A DNA stretch of 64,000 bases from Labia minor (taxonomy: Eukaryota > Arthropoda > Insecta > Dermaptera > Spongiphoridae), in contig OY720344.1 in NCBI GenBank assembly GCA_963082975.1, positions 69,034,546-69,098,545 on the forward strand. The letters are read 5' to 3'. Positions 22,070 through 34,137 of this stretch are shown here, piece after piece (position 1 is the first letter of the stretch; every line of letters begins with the position of its first letter). Made by a program: the position numbers and the translations under genes. Below the pieces are notes generated by a model. The model was not told the DNA's origin. It worked only from the letters and a program-made list of their open reading frames with translations, and made no database searches.

Positions 22070-22307
22070 AATCAGATTTTTTCCCCGGCGCCCTCAATAC
22101 ATAAGATTTTTTTTCTAAATTTTTGACTTTCTTGACAAATTAGAAAACTTTCTTTTTTTTAAAGCGAATACCCATTTAACAGCGAAAAATTAAAAACTTA
22201 TACTTACTATTTTCCTTGAGATAATATAAAATATCTAATTTCAACTGTATTTCCCGGCGCCCTAATGACGGCATCGCGGCTCCCTGTGGACACTTTGGGA
22301 ATCACTG
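22070..22307. mobile_element. hAT-like terminal sequence
   Basis: Right end reads inward CAGTGATTCCCAAAGTG, the form of a hAT terminal inverted repeat. A word CCCGGCGCCCT occurs twice (about 22,084 and 22,253). The left end was not found. Confidence 0.45.
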
Positions 22308-24849
22308 ATCTATCTTATACACAGATAACAACAGGATAAATTGCTTGCAACCCTCCAAGAAGGGGGACGCTCATCCATTCAATGCCCGAAACTTCAAAAC
22401 GCCTTAACCAAACGCGTTTCTGTAATTATGGACACATATATTTATATGTGTACTTATCTATATACAGAAGAGTTTGAATCTGCATATTTGAATTTATACT
22501 TACATACTATTAATAAATTGTTTTCAGACTATCTGATTTATTATATAATCATTTATTTATTTATTGTTTTTAAACTTCTGACTATTGAGTTTTTTTTTTA
22601 AATAAAAAGGAGAAATGTGAAATAAAAAAATTCAGAAAATTTATTAAAATCGTAAAATAAATAATGAATTTTTTTAAAAGAAAATTGTAATCTGATTTTT
22701 TATTAATTTATATTTATTTATAAATCTCGTACACGTACCTTAAGGGATTATAAAACATCAAAGTGACTTAATGGATAAAAAACTAACCACTTGAGGAATG
22801 ATTAGACCAAATTCTAATTTTAGATTTTACAAACAAGTTCACAAGTAAAAATATTAAATTTTTATTAAATTAAATTCTTTACATTAAAATAATAAAAATA
22901 TAAATGTGAGGCAAAAAACACAAAATAAAAAAATTTTAAATGAATTTCATTATTTTAAAATGTTAGAAGTAAATACGAAGGTCTTGTAATAAATATACAA
23001 ATACTATTAATTAGAAATTAGTATATTTATTATTAGTATATTATTTATTTATTAGTATAATATATAATCATTAACAACCATTTAACATTTATCTATTGTA
23101 AAGTAATGAATAATAGTTGATCAATCATATATATAAATTTGAATAAAATAAATATTTTGTTTTTGTCAACTAAATTAAATATTTAATATTTATTTATTAT
23201 AACAATAATAAGTGTTGAATATCAACATATCTCTTAATCAATAGTTAATCTTTTTTTTCCTCCTCTATTCTCTTTTATCAATAAAATGAAATCTATTTCG
23301 CTCTGATTAACATAAGAATTTGACTTTTTACAATGTTTCCCTATAACATTTTCATATTTTTTTTAAATCTATAATTTTCTCTATTTGTTTTAATTCTTTA
23401 ATATTCTCAGTTTATTTTTATCTCTAAACATTTTTTCTTCATTATTTTATTTAAACCTTCTTAAAAAAAAAACAATTTGGTAACTATGAAGACTTTAAAC
23501 GGGAATCGTATCATTGACTTTTGTTCCCTTTAAAAATTATTCAGAGCTTTTTTTTTTAATAGAAGGGGAAATCCTTTAAGGACAGTTTGCGGGACACCCT
23601 CTCTTGGTTTCTACCCAATAAAACCACTTACTCAAGCATTTCTTCAGTGCGCTTCCTTCTTTGGATAAATCTAATTTGTTCTTTCCAGTCATTCCTTCTC
23701 GAGTTTAGCATTTAAGATCTTACCAATTTAATTCTATGTCAATTTTGTCCTTTAATACCTCAATATCTCCCGCCCATAAGTAGATAATAGAAGAGAGAGT
23801 GTTCGGGCACATTTAGTTTTCGGCAATATCCGTAAATAGGAGATTTCTTCTTTACTATGTTTTTGTTTTAATGATAAATAACAGTAAATTTTGTGCCGAA
23901 GTTTATTAATACTAGAAATTAGTGCCGAACTAATGACTAACTAATGAAAGGTTCATTAAGGTTGCTATCCTAGGCGGCCGAAAATCCATCCACGACTGCT
24001 TTATCTAATTCATTTTTTGATGAGTAACCAATAGACGAACGATGATCATCTACTTGTCCATCTGCTTCTTTGACTTCGATCCAGCGAATTTGAAATTACC
24101 CACTGGTTAAAAGCTAGCTTGGACGACGTCATTTTCAAAAGTCAAAAGCGGATGACCTCCATTATCCTGTCTACTAAGATCTATAAGATCATCATCATCA
24201 TCCGATTATAATGATTATTTAAAGTGAATAGCATTTAAGATTGTGGGAATTGAAATTAAGTCCTAATAGGGCGTTTTGAAATTTGTTTTAGTAGCACCCG
24301 AAGATAATCCCATCTTGTGCTGTTGCCTTTCTTTTGGCCGTTTTGTTGATTAAAGTTATGGATTTTTGCGATTGTCGGACAACAATCACCCGTCCTCCCG
24401 GATAAAAGGAGATAATAGATGAGAGTCTCTGTCACAATGAGCTGAGTGATTTTGATTTTTGAGTCAGTGTCCAAGATAAAATTTATTCAATTATTGACTA
24501 ACAATAAGTTTAGAGCATTGCTCTCCCATTTTTGGCAAATTTCAAATTTGCCTGTCATTTTTGATTTTATATATTTTAATTAGGAAACTAATTTTTTATA
24601 AATTTAATTTATACAATTAATAAGTATTTATGTAATTCACTTGTCATATAACAACTATTGAATTATATAATTGTAATTTTTTCTAAAATCGCTGGCGACT
24701 ACACGGTCATTCATTTATTCCTTTCAATTATTTAATATTATCCATTTTCTGTTTTCACCACTAATTTCCCCCCATTTTCCAAGGGAGAGGAATCCTTTTT
24801 CTTTTTCTTTTGTTCATATACACATGCCTCTTCCTCTCGCCTTTTCACT
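22308..24849. other. AT-rich gap with unrecognised small ORFs
   Basis: Frames at 22,341-22,601 (+, 86 codons) and 24,256-24,474 (-, 72 codons, containing LSGRTGDCCPTIAKIHNF) match nothing I recognise; the second lies in a less AT-rich patch and could be an exon or element scrap. At 24,690-24,785 a word GCTGGCGAC(T)ACACGGTCA and the following 80 bp resemble 63,435-63,530. Confidence 0.35.
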
Positions 24850-25236
24850 AAGGAACTCGAAAGTTCTTGACCACTTGAACCACATTCCTCAAAACGTCCC
24901 TGTCCTGAGCTTTATTCTTCTAACTTATATTTATTTCCATTTCTCTCATGTTCCCTTCTATATTATCCACACACCGCGTCCTTGATCGTTTCCCAATCGG
25001 TTTCCCCACAAATATATTTTTCGTTAGCCATTCATGCTACGTATTCTGCCCATCGCAACCTTCTTGATTTTATTACTCTATGTCTGGAGATGCGCAGAAG
25101 TCATGCAATTCCTCGTTATGTAGTCTCCGCCATTCACCCGTAACCTCAACTTTCTTTGGCTTATAAATGATACGAAGAATCCTATTTTCAATTACTCTCG
25201 AATATTATTATCCTTCGTGATTGCAAAACCTAAGTA
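24850..25236 (-). pseudogene. non-LTR ERT tail, copy 2
   Basis: C-terminal tail of the same type of endonuclease/RT element as at 7.5 kb, on the minus strand. Recognisable are the 3' part encoding the GRP..R.VDN-like block, a diverged GHV-equivalent near 25,050 and the start YLG..ITKDN near 25,220. A deletion has removed the IYK..ILPV segment, and many stops are present. Confidence 0.7.
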
Positions 25237-27607
25237 TAAATTAAATTGAGAAAATAAAACTTCTTTAAAACGATTTCAAAAACATTAATTGAAAATGACA
25301 ATGTTTTTATACATTTATTTTGTCAAAACTCATAAATTATATTAAATGTTACTTTTATCATTAAAAATATTTTATTATTGATTTACAATAATTAAATGAA
25401 TTTCAAGGAAATATTTTGTCTTTTATTATTCAATAAATCAATTTTCTTTATGTTTAATTTAATTTCAATTTACTTGAACAACAATTTATATCGAGATTGA
25501 TTGAAAATTGTTACACATCTAAATATAGTTGGTTCTATGAATATATTGACGATGTATCGTAATAGATACTGTATAGATAGATTTTGGATCAAGGAAGAAT
25601 GAAAAATACATACTAATTTGTATTTATTCAAGATTTCTTGATTCGATAATTGCGAAACTACAGAAGAAAATTATTATTATAATATAAAAATATATATTTG
25701 ATATAATATATTTCGATAACACATGATATTTTGGTTGATCGTAAAACAATGATTCTAGACAAAAAAAATATGAATATTCTCTCAATTCTAGCCCTTTTAC
25801 ATAACCTATAAAATCAATTTATTCAAATTACAAAATAAAAAGTTCAATATCAATTGAAAAATGAAAAACAACGAAGAGATTTAGAATTAAAAAATATTTG
25901 GTAGGGTGTATTATTGTCAAAAACATAAACAAAAACTGTACCAAAATTTCCGGAATTTGTCTTGCATATTCTTGACGAGCATTTTCATTAAAAAAATTAC
26001 AATTTTGATATCAACGATAAGAAAGTTTTTTTCTTTCATCTCTTTAATAGTTTTAAATATTAATATAGAAATATTTTAAATCTTGAACTTAAATCTTAAC
26101 ATCTACTTCTTTATACATATATAAGATTATAAGTATATAAATATAAATATAAATTAAGATATAAACATAGAACTTGATAATTATTAAAAGTAATTTCAAA
26201 TTCAATGTAAGTTCTCTCTTTCTCTCTCTTCTTTTCTATTCACTTCTTTTTCTACAGTACTGGAGCTCATATGTCTTTATTCGGTCCTAAAGTTTGATAT
26301 TTCTAAACCCGGTCAAATATTATAGGCAAATTTCATAAAATTAATTATATTTTCTTACCTTATGGTAATTTTTTCCAATTTCTTGGATATTTTAGTTTCC
26401 GAAGTTATATTTATGATTTAAGTTATTTATTCTATAATTCATTTTAATATTAAGTACTGTTTTATTAATATATTTTAAATAATTTATTATCATGGAAATT
26501 GTTTTGGTTTTTAACTTCTAACATAAGCTAATAATAATGAACATTGCTTTTCTATCATTTAATTATAAAATATTATTTATAAATTTGCTAATCCATTAAA
26601 TTGTATTTGAAATTTAATTTAATACCAAATATATATTAAAATATATAATATCACTTAATACATGATTAAATATAAATTAAAATAAAACTTATATTAAATA
26701 TTATTTTAATTCATTCAATATGAAAAAAAAGCTTTTTAAAGTTAACAAAAATTTTGGTGACAGAATTGAATATGCATAAGTTGAAATAATTAAAACAACC
26801 CTTTGGAAAATGAAATTATCACTCCATTATAAATACAATCATTAATAATATTATTTTACTCTTAAAAACTTAGCATTTCTGAAATTAATTCTAGGATATT
26901 AACTGCCTTTTTGACAGTTATTTCTCCAGGGAGGGTAAATCCAAAATCCTTGATTTAAACTAAATTTTCTAAAAATTTATTAGTGACGTCAAAGAAAGAA
27001 CTTTGTCGTTATTCATTAGTAATTAATTTCTTAACATTAACTTGATTGTGAATTTATTTATATACTTTTATTCTCAAGAGAGATTCTCTTCATTTTATGT
27101 ACCATATTTATTAATTAAAAATTCGAAATAAATAAAAGTATTAATCTATTTATTTTATAATTAAAACTAAATTAGAAAAATACATATAGATAATTTGATA
27201 TGAAATTGAAACAATTAGTTTTAGTTTCCAAATAATTTTTATATTTTTTATTAGTTTGGATTTCGGTATTATACCGCCATTTTAGCCTCTCTTTCTACAA
27301 AGTTTTAAATTCATATTATCCTAATGAATTGTATATTTTAAAAATTAATTTTTAGTTTTTAAAAAGATCAATTAAATTGTTTAGCGATGCTTATGATTAA
27401 ATATAAAATGAATAATATTAATAATTTCAGTGATTTTGAATTTGAATATTGAATTCATAGGTGAGATAAAAGATCAATGCTAAAGACATTTGATAAATAC
27501 CAAATAGGGATGTGGCTGGGATATTTATCAAACGAAAGGGACAAGTGACAAATTTAATTCAGTTCAATGAATTGACTGAATTTGATGGGAAAGAATAGAT
27601 CCACTTC

Positions 27608-27611
<4 letters not shown>
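25237..27611. other. AT-rich gap, no gene recognised
   Basis: Over 2 kb of low-complexity AT sequence; no ORF above 60 codons and no repeat recognised. Confidence 0.4.

Positions 27612-27642
<31 letters not shown>
27612..27642. repeat. (AT)n microsatellite next to Gypsy LTR
   Basis: Perfect dinucleotide run ending 4 bp before the LTR start at 27,647. Confidence 0.9.
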
Positions 27643-27644
<2 letters not shown>

Positions 27645-27646
27645 GA

Positions 27647-27954
27647 TGTTTATTATAATTATTTAAGGTTAGGTTTTTTATAAATTAGGAATCCGATTTA
27701 CTCTAAAATGCAGAGATTTTTATTAATTTAATTTTATAATATACCAAAAATGTACATAACATGTATAATATAATAGACCCACCTAAAATGCAGAGAAATC
27801 GATTTTAAAGTCCTTATTCGATGCAAATCACTTTCATAGATATTTCTAATTAATTTGTTTTAACAACGAAGGTAATCAAAGTCCTGCATCTTAGATAAGT
27901 CATAATTAATATATTTTCTTAGTTCAATATTTCGCCATCAGAAGCGCTGTTACA
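27647..27954 (-). mobile_element. 3' LTR of damaged Gypsy element
   Basis: Inferred LTR of about 308 bp: in minus orientation it begins TGTAACAGCGC directly after a polypurine tract (minus strand GGGGAGGGGGGAGA, 27,955-27,968) and probably ends at AAACA at 27,647. The size and ends resemble the 315 bp LTR at 56,752. No second copy is present, so the left boundary is inferred. Confidence 0.6.
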
Positions 27955-30658
27955 TCTCCCCCCTCCCCAACTTTGAATCACTGGGATTAACTTTGAAGAA
28001 TGACACAAAACCTTCTCCTTTCCACTTTTTTCACAAGAAACTTCATAAATACTATTAGAGATACGGCTTATAATCTTAACTGGTCCTGTTCTTATTTCAT
28101 CAAGTTTATTTCGGTTGGTTTTATTTCCATTTTCCATATATACCATATCGCCAACAGCAAATACATAGTCCTTCCGGTTTTTATCACATCTTAATTTATT
28201 TCTATCATGATATGATATAGAATTTCTCATTGCTTGTGCTCGATCAGAATTTAAATCGTATTTCCAAGAAATCCCTTTTGGAACAATATTAGGTTCATGC
28301 TCTCCTAACAGAAGGTATCTGGGTGTGAATTTTGTTACACTATGAACTGTGCTGTTATATTCTGATGTGCATTCTTCTGCTATTTTTGTCCATGTTCGTT
28401 TTCTGTCTTCGCTGTTTATTTTACATCTGAGACGATTAATCAATGTTTGATGTAGTCGTTCATTCAAGCCATTTGATTGTGGACAATCTACTGATGTAAA
28501 GATTAAACTAACACCTTTTGAATTTAAATACTCTTTGAATTCCTTAGATTTAATTCCGGCGTATTGATCGGCTAAAAGTATCTTCACGCTATTTTCCCTT
28601 AACACCGGGTCTATAAGTCGAATCAAATCTTTCGCAGTTTGTCCACTGGCTGCACTCGTAAAAGCATATCTTGAGAAATGATCGGCCAAAATATGTAAAT
28701 ATCGTTTTGTTGAATTATTTCCGCTAAATCCACCCACTGTATCTATGGACATAATTTCATATGGTCTTGTTGCTGGACCTAAGTGCGATAACAACCCAAT
28801 CTGTCGTCCTCTTCTCGACTTATTTCTTTTACATATTAGGCAAGAATTACAATAGTCCATTACCAGTTTGTCCATTCTGAAAAAATAATAGTGAGGGCGA
28901 ATCTGTAATAGGATTTGGTGCGCACCAATATGTCCAAGTTGCCAATGTACTTTGTTTATTAATTTCTGACCCAAATTCTGAGAAATGATAATTCTCTCGT
29001 TTCCTTTAATTTTCTTAAAAATTAATTCACCTCTCTTCCTTGTATGAGTTTCTTTTCTTATTTTATTTTCATTTTCTATTTGGTCACTTAAAATTTCCTG
29101 TAAAGTTATTAAATTTACAACTTTCAAAGCATCTTCATCGTTTTCAAAATTTTTCAGAACTGGGTTTCTCGATAATGAGTCAGCTTCTACATTACCCTTT
29201 GCTGGACTATAGATTACTTTGAAGTTATATTGTGACAGATAATAAACAAGATCCCCAAGTTCCTCATCAGTTCTTGCCTTTATTCTCAGATTCTCTAATG
29301 GTTTGTGATCTGTCATCACGCAGAATTCCCTGCCCAACAACCAGTATTGCCAATATACAATAGCCTCTTTAATTGCCAAACATTCCAAATAAATGGCCTT
29401 TTTCTTCTTCTGTGAGGGATTTAGTTTTTTTGAAAAAAAGCTACTGGTTGTAACTCATTTTTATCATTTGGCTGTTTCAATACGGCTCCAAACCCTTCGC
29501 CACTAGCGTCGGTATAAATATACACCGGTTTTTCCACATTGTATATTCCCAATATTGGGCTGGAGCATAAGTAATTTTTTACTTTTTTAAAAGCTTCCTC
29601 ACAAGTCGCCGACCATACAAAAGGAGTATTTTTTCTCAATAATTTATGTAGTGGTTCAAGGGTCTGTACTGCGTTTTCTAGATATTTGTAATAAAAATTA
29701 ATTTTTCCTAGAAATTGCCTGATATTTTTCTTTGTTTTTGGGGTAGGAAAATCCTTTATTGCTCTTAAGTTATCTTTAAGTGGAGTAATTTTATTTTTTT
29801 GAATTATATGACCCAAATATTTGACGGAATTTTTCGCAAAGTTGCATTTTTCCAGTTTTAATTTGAAACCTTCCTCTTTGATGGCATACAGTAGAGAGTT
29901 AAGATGTTTAAGATGTTCCTCGAATGTTTTCGAAAATATTAAAATATCGTCTATGTAATTAATGCAAAAATTCGTAAGTTCATATTTTCGAATCAAGTTT
30001 GATAGCGTACGTTGAAAAATGGCTGGTGATGTTTTAGGCCAAACGGAAGGCGTGTCCACTCCCAATGTCCTTCTTGAGTTACAAAGGCCGTCTTCTTTTT
30101 ATCCTCTTCCTTTATTGGTATGGTCCAAAAAGCCGAATTGATATCCAAAACTGAGTACCATTCACAATTTCCCGCTTTTACTGCCATATCTTCTATTCGA
30201 GGAAATGGTTGAGGCTGTGGAACTACAAGTCGATTTAATTCTCGAAAGTCACAGCACAATCGCGATCTTCTATTTTCGTCACGTTTATATGCTAAGGTCA
30301 CAGGAGATGCATATAGTGAAGTTGAATTTTCTATCAAGCCTGCCTTTAATAATCTTGTTATTTGTGATTCTATTTCTTTATTGTCTGGTATCGATGTTCT
30401 GTATGGTTTTTTATTTACATACCGATCTTCTATCAATTTTATTTCCGCCTCTATATTCTTTACTCTCCCCACATCGTATTTATCTTTTGCAAAAATCATT
30501 TTATATTTATTTATTAATTCTGTTATATGTATTTTTTTTATCTAACTCCAAATTTTCTAAATTTTCTAAATATATATTTTCAGAAATAGAATTTACAATT
30601 TGAGGGTTAATTTTATTCTTATTTTCAAAATATTTTAATACATTTTATTTATCACATG
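27955..30658 (-). pseudogene. Ty3/Gypsy pol, frameshifted and 5'-truncated
   Basis: Minus-strand polyprotein related to the intact pol at 57.1-60.1 kb. Reverse transcriptase runs from about 30,500 (IESQITRLLKAGLIENS, then DINSAFWTIPIKEEDKK) through LPFGLK, a frameshift near 30,030, SPAIFQRTLSNLIRKY and the catalytic NYIDDILIFS. RNase H (IYTDASGEGFGAVLKQ) follows, with a second frameshift at 29,389-29,420, then MECLAIKEAIVYWQYW and TDHKPLENL. Integrase follows with HWQLGHIGAHQ, a CxxC finger (CNSCLICKRN), SIDTVGGF, LADQYAG and GLNERLHQ, then GPVKIISRISNSIYEV at the end. Protease, gag and 5' LTR are absent; at 30,658 the pol homology is cut by a solo LTR. Weak homology continues upstream of 30,500 to about 30,655. 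Confidence 0.92.
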
Positions 30659-31076
30659 TGTGGGACATTTTCGAGGACGAGTAGAGTTACTTGAGGTTTG
30701 CACTTTTCACAATATCACTGTAGAGTCTTGGCGTAACGAATGAATCTCTCGTGTCCTCCGTCGGCTTTATATAGCTGGTCGTAGTCCACGTGGACTGTCC
30801 CGGACCGGCCGTCGTCGATGGAATTAGCGCTGATTGGTCCGGGTCGAGTTTGCTTGCTCCGGGTTGGCTCGTGATGGACTCCACGTGGAGTATGCTCGCT
30901 CCAGGTTGGTTGTTGGACTCCACGTGGACTCTGCTTGCTCCGGATTGGTTCGCGCCTGACTCCACGTGGACTCTGCTCGTTCCGGATAGGCTATCGGTGG
31001 TAATGCCGGTCCCTGATTGGCTCGTGCTCGCCTCCGCTTGAGGTTTTGTGTGGTGGCTACTGCTTCGCTTGCCACA
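30659..31076 (-). mobile_element. GC-rich solo LTR, 418 bp, CATG target duplication
   Basis: Runs TGTGGGACAT to TTGCCACA, with CATG on both sides (30,655-30,658 and 31,077-31,080), so it is a solo LTR by itself. It carries four CCACGTGG palindromes (30,786-30,793, 30,881-30,888, 30,920-30,927, 30,962-30,969) in imperfect tandem units of about 40 bp. It matches 31,467-31,842 except for one extra unit. Minus orientation is taken from the partner copy. Several long frames on both strands here are caused by the GC-rich repeats and are not genes. Confidence 0.8.
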
Positions 31077-31156
31077 CATGAATTTAACAATAATATTTGA
31101 ATATGGACAATTTGTTTTATTAAAATTTACTTAAATTAATATTTTTTTTTCTCTTT

Positions 31157-31417
31157 TTATTCTTTAAATAACTTTTTATATTGTTCCATTATAAATGTAT
31201 TTTTTATAATATTTTGAACACGTTTAGGGTTGGAAATGCAGGGTTTAAGATTAACATGAGTAACAATTTTTTCTAAATCATTGTATCTTTTTTTACATAT
31301 AATGCAAGTGTACTTTTTCCAAGGCTTGGGACGCTTTACACGTTGACCATAATTATGTCCGGTAATTTTCTTATGGTGAGTTAATTTGATATTTCTAAAT
31401 TCATTTTCCTTCTCCAA
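31157..31417 (-). CDS. small C2H2-like zinc-finger ORF between two LTRs
   Basis: An 86-codon frame (a TTG at 31,417 is the formal start; the frame is open further upstream) with a basic stretch GHNYGQRVKRPKPWKK then YTCIICKKRYNDLEKIVTHV, which fits a C2H2 finger up to its first histidine; NLKPC follows where the second ligand would be, suggesting C2HC. The C-terminus is lysine-rich (EQYKKLFKE). The rest of the 31,077-31,466 segment is AT-rich. It sits between two GC-rich LTRs of one family but is not obviously their internal region, as there is no primer site or polypurine tract. It may be a captured exon or part of another element. No function assigned. Confidence 0.35.
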   Translation of the reverse strand: MEKENEFRNIKLTHHKKITGHNYGQRVKRPKPWKKYTCIICKKRYNDLEKIVTHVNLKPCISNPKRVQNIIKNTFIMEQYKKLFKE

Positions 31418-31466
31418 ACTAGTGCTTGTTAATCTTAACGTTTTTATTTTAGCAAATAATTTACAT

Positions 31467-31842
31467 TGTGGGACATTTTCGAGGACGAGTAGAGTTACTT
31501 GAGGTTTGCACTTTTCACAATATCACTGTAGAGTCTTGGCGTAACGAATGAATCTCTCGTGTCCTCCGTCGGCTTTATATAGCTGGTCGTAGTCCACGTG
31601 GACTGTCCCGGACCGGCCGTCGTCGATGGAATTTGCGCTGATTGGTCCGGGTCGAGTTTGCTTGCTCCGGGTTGGCTCGTGATGGACTCCACGTGGAGTA
31701 TGCTCGCTCCAGATTGGTTGTTGGACTCCACGTGGACTCTGCTCGTTCCAGATAGGCTATCGGTGATAATGCCGGTCCCTGATTGGCTCGTGCTCGCCTC
31801 CGCTTGAGGTTTTGTGTGGTGGCTACTGTTTCGCTTGCCACA
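31467..31842 (-). mobile_element. 3' LTR of truncated Gypsy-like element
   Basis: 376 bp copy of the 30,659 LTR, lacking one repeat unit, with three CCACGTGG palindromes (31,594, 31,689, 31,728). On the minus strand it is preceded by a polypurine-like AAAAGCGGGGAG and coding-like sequence, so it acts as a 3' LTR. There is no target duplication, as expected for one end of a broken element. Confidence 0.75.
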
Positions 31843-31985
31843 CCACTCCCCGCTTTTGAGAACTTTGCTTCCTTTTGCTCGTATACGTATTCCCTATTTT
31901 TTGGCGACTTCACCTTCCGCCCGGTTCGCGTTGTTCTCTCGGGGGCTTGTTGTGGTGCCTTTTGATTCTGCTGAATCTTGATCTC
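31843..31985 (-). pseudogene. pol C-terminal tail next to LTR
   Basis: Minus-strand frame from about 31,985 to the LTR: residues RTTRTGRKVKSPKNREYVYE resemble the basic end of Gypsy pol proteins, followed by KEAKFSKAGSG and the polypurine tract. Upstream, homology stops where the ERT tail begins at about 31,985. Confidence 0.5.
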
Positions 31986-32490
31986 AGATTTCGGGAAACG
32001 ACTTGTTATCTTGCAATAAAGAGGCTTATCTCTTCAAAATTATTATCAAAAGGAATATATAAAAAAATTATTTTGCCTGTTGCATTATATGGGTGGGAGG
32101 CATGGTCTATGACCCTGGGAGATGAGAGTAGATTCAGAGTATTTGAGAATAGGATTCTTCCCTGCATTTATTGGCCAAAGAAAGATGAGGTCACCGGGGA
32201 ATGGGGGAGACAGCATAACAAGAAATTGTATGGTCTCTCTGCATCTTCAGAAATAGTTAGGGTTATAAAAGGGAAAAAGCTGCGATAGGCAGGGCACGTG
32301 GCTAGAATGGGAGAGAAAAAGATATTGGTGGGAAGACCGATTGGAAAACGTCCGCTTGGAAAACCAATGACGCGTAGGAAGGGACGTAAGAGAGATGGGA
32401 CAAGGGCTTAGGATAGGGACAATTGGAGAAATGTGGTTGTTGCGGCCAAGAACTTTCGAGTATCTTTGAGCCACATAGATAGATAGATAT
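31985..32490 (+). pseudogene. non-LTR ERT tail, copy 3
   Basis: Plus-strand tail: IKRLISSKLLSKG, IILPVALYGWEAWSMTLGD, RVFENRIL, KDEVTGEWGRQHNKKLYGL, IVRVIKGKKLR then a stop, AGHVARMGEKKILVGRPIG and GKRPLGKP. It ends in the VVVAAKNFRV block and a (GATA)n-like tail near 32,480. The same end, and the next 230 bp, are shared with 53,270-53,700, showing that the tail and the downstream Helitron end were amplified together. Confidence 0.85.
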
Positions 32491-32718
32491 AACATATACA
32501 ATAATAATAATATATATAATTAATTTACTGATTAAATTAAAATAGATTTTGAATAAGAACACAAAAAGAAATGAATGTTTTATGTAATATACGGATTGAA
32601 ACAAAATGGATGAAAACCTTTTTCTACTTTCAACCAAATACTATGTACCACTCGGGGGTACAGGGGGCGGAGCCCCCGTCTAGGTGTGAAGAGCGCCGAA
32701 GGCGCTCTGAGCAGCTAG
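32491..32718 (+). mobile_element. Helitron 3' end with double hairpin and CTAG
   Basis: Contains GGGGGCGGAGCCCCC and GAGCGCCGAAGGCGCTC (perfect stem, GAA loop), then CTAG at 32,715-32,718 followed by T, as in Helitron 3' termini. It is shared with 53,490-53,723 and, for the last 70 bp, 55,345-55,416. The matching 5' end was not found, probably lost when LTR sequences rearranged at 31.8-32.0 kb. Confidence 0.8.
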
Positions 32719-33080
32719 TATATATATATAAACTAGAAAATTAAATTTATTGAACCGAATTTATTTATATTCATTTTTGATTTCTATTATATTTATATAT
32801 ACATTTATGTCTATAGGCCAATATCGAAAATGTTTAATAATTATTAAAGGTGTTAACAACAATATTTGTGTATAAATAAAACAACAATTATTAATATTAT
32901 ATAATACCCTTAAAGAAATAATGTGTTTTTTAATTAATATTTAATATATAATTTTATCTATTTAGAAAAAAATAGATTACTAATTTAATTAATATAATTC
33001 CCTTTCGCTAAGTCTAAAGCATATATATATATATATATATATATTAATATTAGAACTTTAATTTACTTTTCCCGAAGCAT
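32719..33080. other. AT-rich gap
   Basis: No gene; (TA)n at about 33,020-33,043. Confidence 0.4.
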
Positions 33081-33089
33081 TTTTTGTCA

Positions 33090-33505
33090 TTAGATGGCTG
33101 TAGTGTTTGATATCTCTAAAGAATTTCAGATTTATGCTCGTTGTCAAGTTAACATTTTGCACTAAAAAATATATTTTGCAGTTTTTTATTTGGTCCATTC
33201 ATTTGTGAGTTAAAGGGTTTTAAAAATGGAAGTTAACAAAAATAAAATTCGTTAAATTTTACAATTTTTCTTTGTTGCAGGTGAGAATGCAAGCCAGTGA
33301 AATTGTGAATGGTGGTTAAATCACGATACTGTAACAACTAATTACGTGCAATTTTGGTTTCATTGATTCCGTTCTGGTATATTTATGTTAAAGATGGACC
33401 TTGCACAGTCAAATATGTCCATAAAATCATAGGAATTGCCCAAGATAGCCGGCATGTTAGTAGTTGGAAGAATTGGCCAACAGAAGTGGTCTTGTAAAAC
33501 ATCAT
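33090..33505 (+). pseudogene. mariner transposase N-terminal fragment (second family)
   Basis: From 33,228 the plus strand reads MEVNKNKIR, a stop, ILQFFFVAGENASQ, a shift, then DTVTTNYVQFWFH and FRSGIF. In another frame, VHKIIGI and SRHVSS appear. These are the paired helix-turn-helix blocks of mellifera-like mariner transposases (NKxKIRxILQFFFxxGENASQ; YVQFWFRRFRSGxF; VDKI..DRHVSS). The catalytic half is gone. It lies downstream of a 5' untranslated-like stretch around 33,090. A different subfamily from the 1 kb and 55.5 kb copies. Confidence 0.85.
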
Positions 33506-33552
33506 TATATTCATTAAATTAAAATTAATTTTAAAAAATTTTAAAATAAAAA

Positions 33553-33606
33553 ATTTCGACATCGAAAATTTTCGTGATCGTAATACTATCTCTGACGAGA
33601 TAGTAA
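33553..33606. repeat. short hairpin repeat, inverted copy of 46,744
   Basis: CATCGAAAATTTTCGTGATC and ACTATCTCTGACGAGATAGT; the reverse complement recurs at 46,744-46,795. Confidence 0.6.
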
Positions 33607-34137
33607 AAATAATAATATTATTATTATAATTCAAATATTATGATGAATTACTTATTCAATAATAATTTTATTAAATGAAATGTCTAAATTTAAAATGAAA
33701 AATAAATTAGATTTCTTAAATAGGATTAAAGGAAAATGTTTTTTCTTGGTTGTTTACTCAATACTATTCTCATCAAGGAATACCCAAATGATAAATAATA
33801 CAAAATTAATAGTAGTAGCAAAAGCCTATAATTCCTTTAAATTAATCTCAAATTTAATATACCAATATTGACATAATTCTTGTTTATATAATAATAATTT
33901 ATTAGGATGTGCACATTAAATTGTATTTAATTTAATGAATACACGTCGAGTGTATTCCACTATCAAAAATTTTATTTAATTTTCACTCTAAATAAATATT
34001 AGTTATCAATTTTCGTATAGTCTTATATTTAAACATAGATGTATGCATTATATTATACTAAGTACATATAATAGGACACCATATTAAAAAATTTGTAAAA
34101 TATTTTAAAATTTTGAAATAATAATTTTAATTTATTG

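Noticed and set aside
30687-31090. Three overlapping long ORFs on both strands, and similar ones at 31,495-31,913
   Set aside because: They lie in GC-rich tandem repeats of an LTR; the repetitive peptides follow from the DNA repeats, not from a gene.
31077-31466. Internal region of a tiny two-LTR element
   Set aside because: The left LTR has its own CATG duplication and there is no primer site or polypurine tract facing the ZF-like ORF.
33270-33300. Splice-acceptor-like TTTCTTTGTTGCAG before an apparent exon
   Set aside because: The sequence is part of the mariner N-terminal coding region (ILQFFFVAGENASQ), so the match is accidental.
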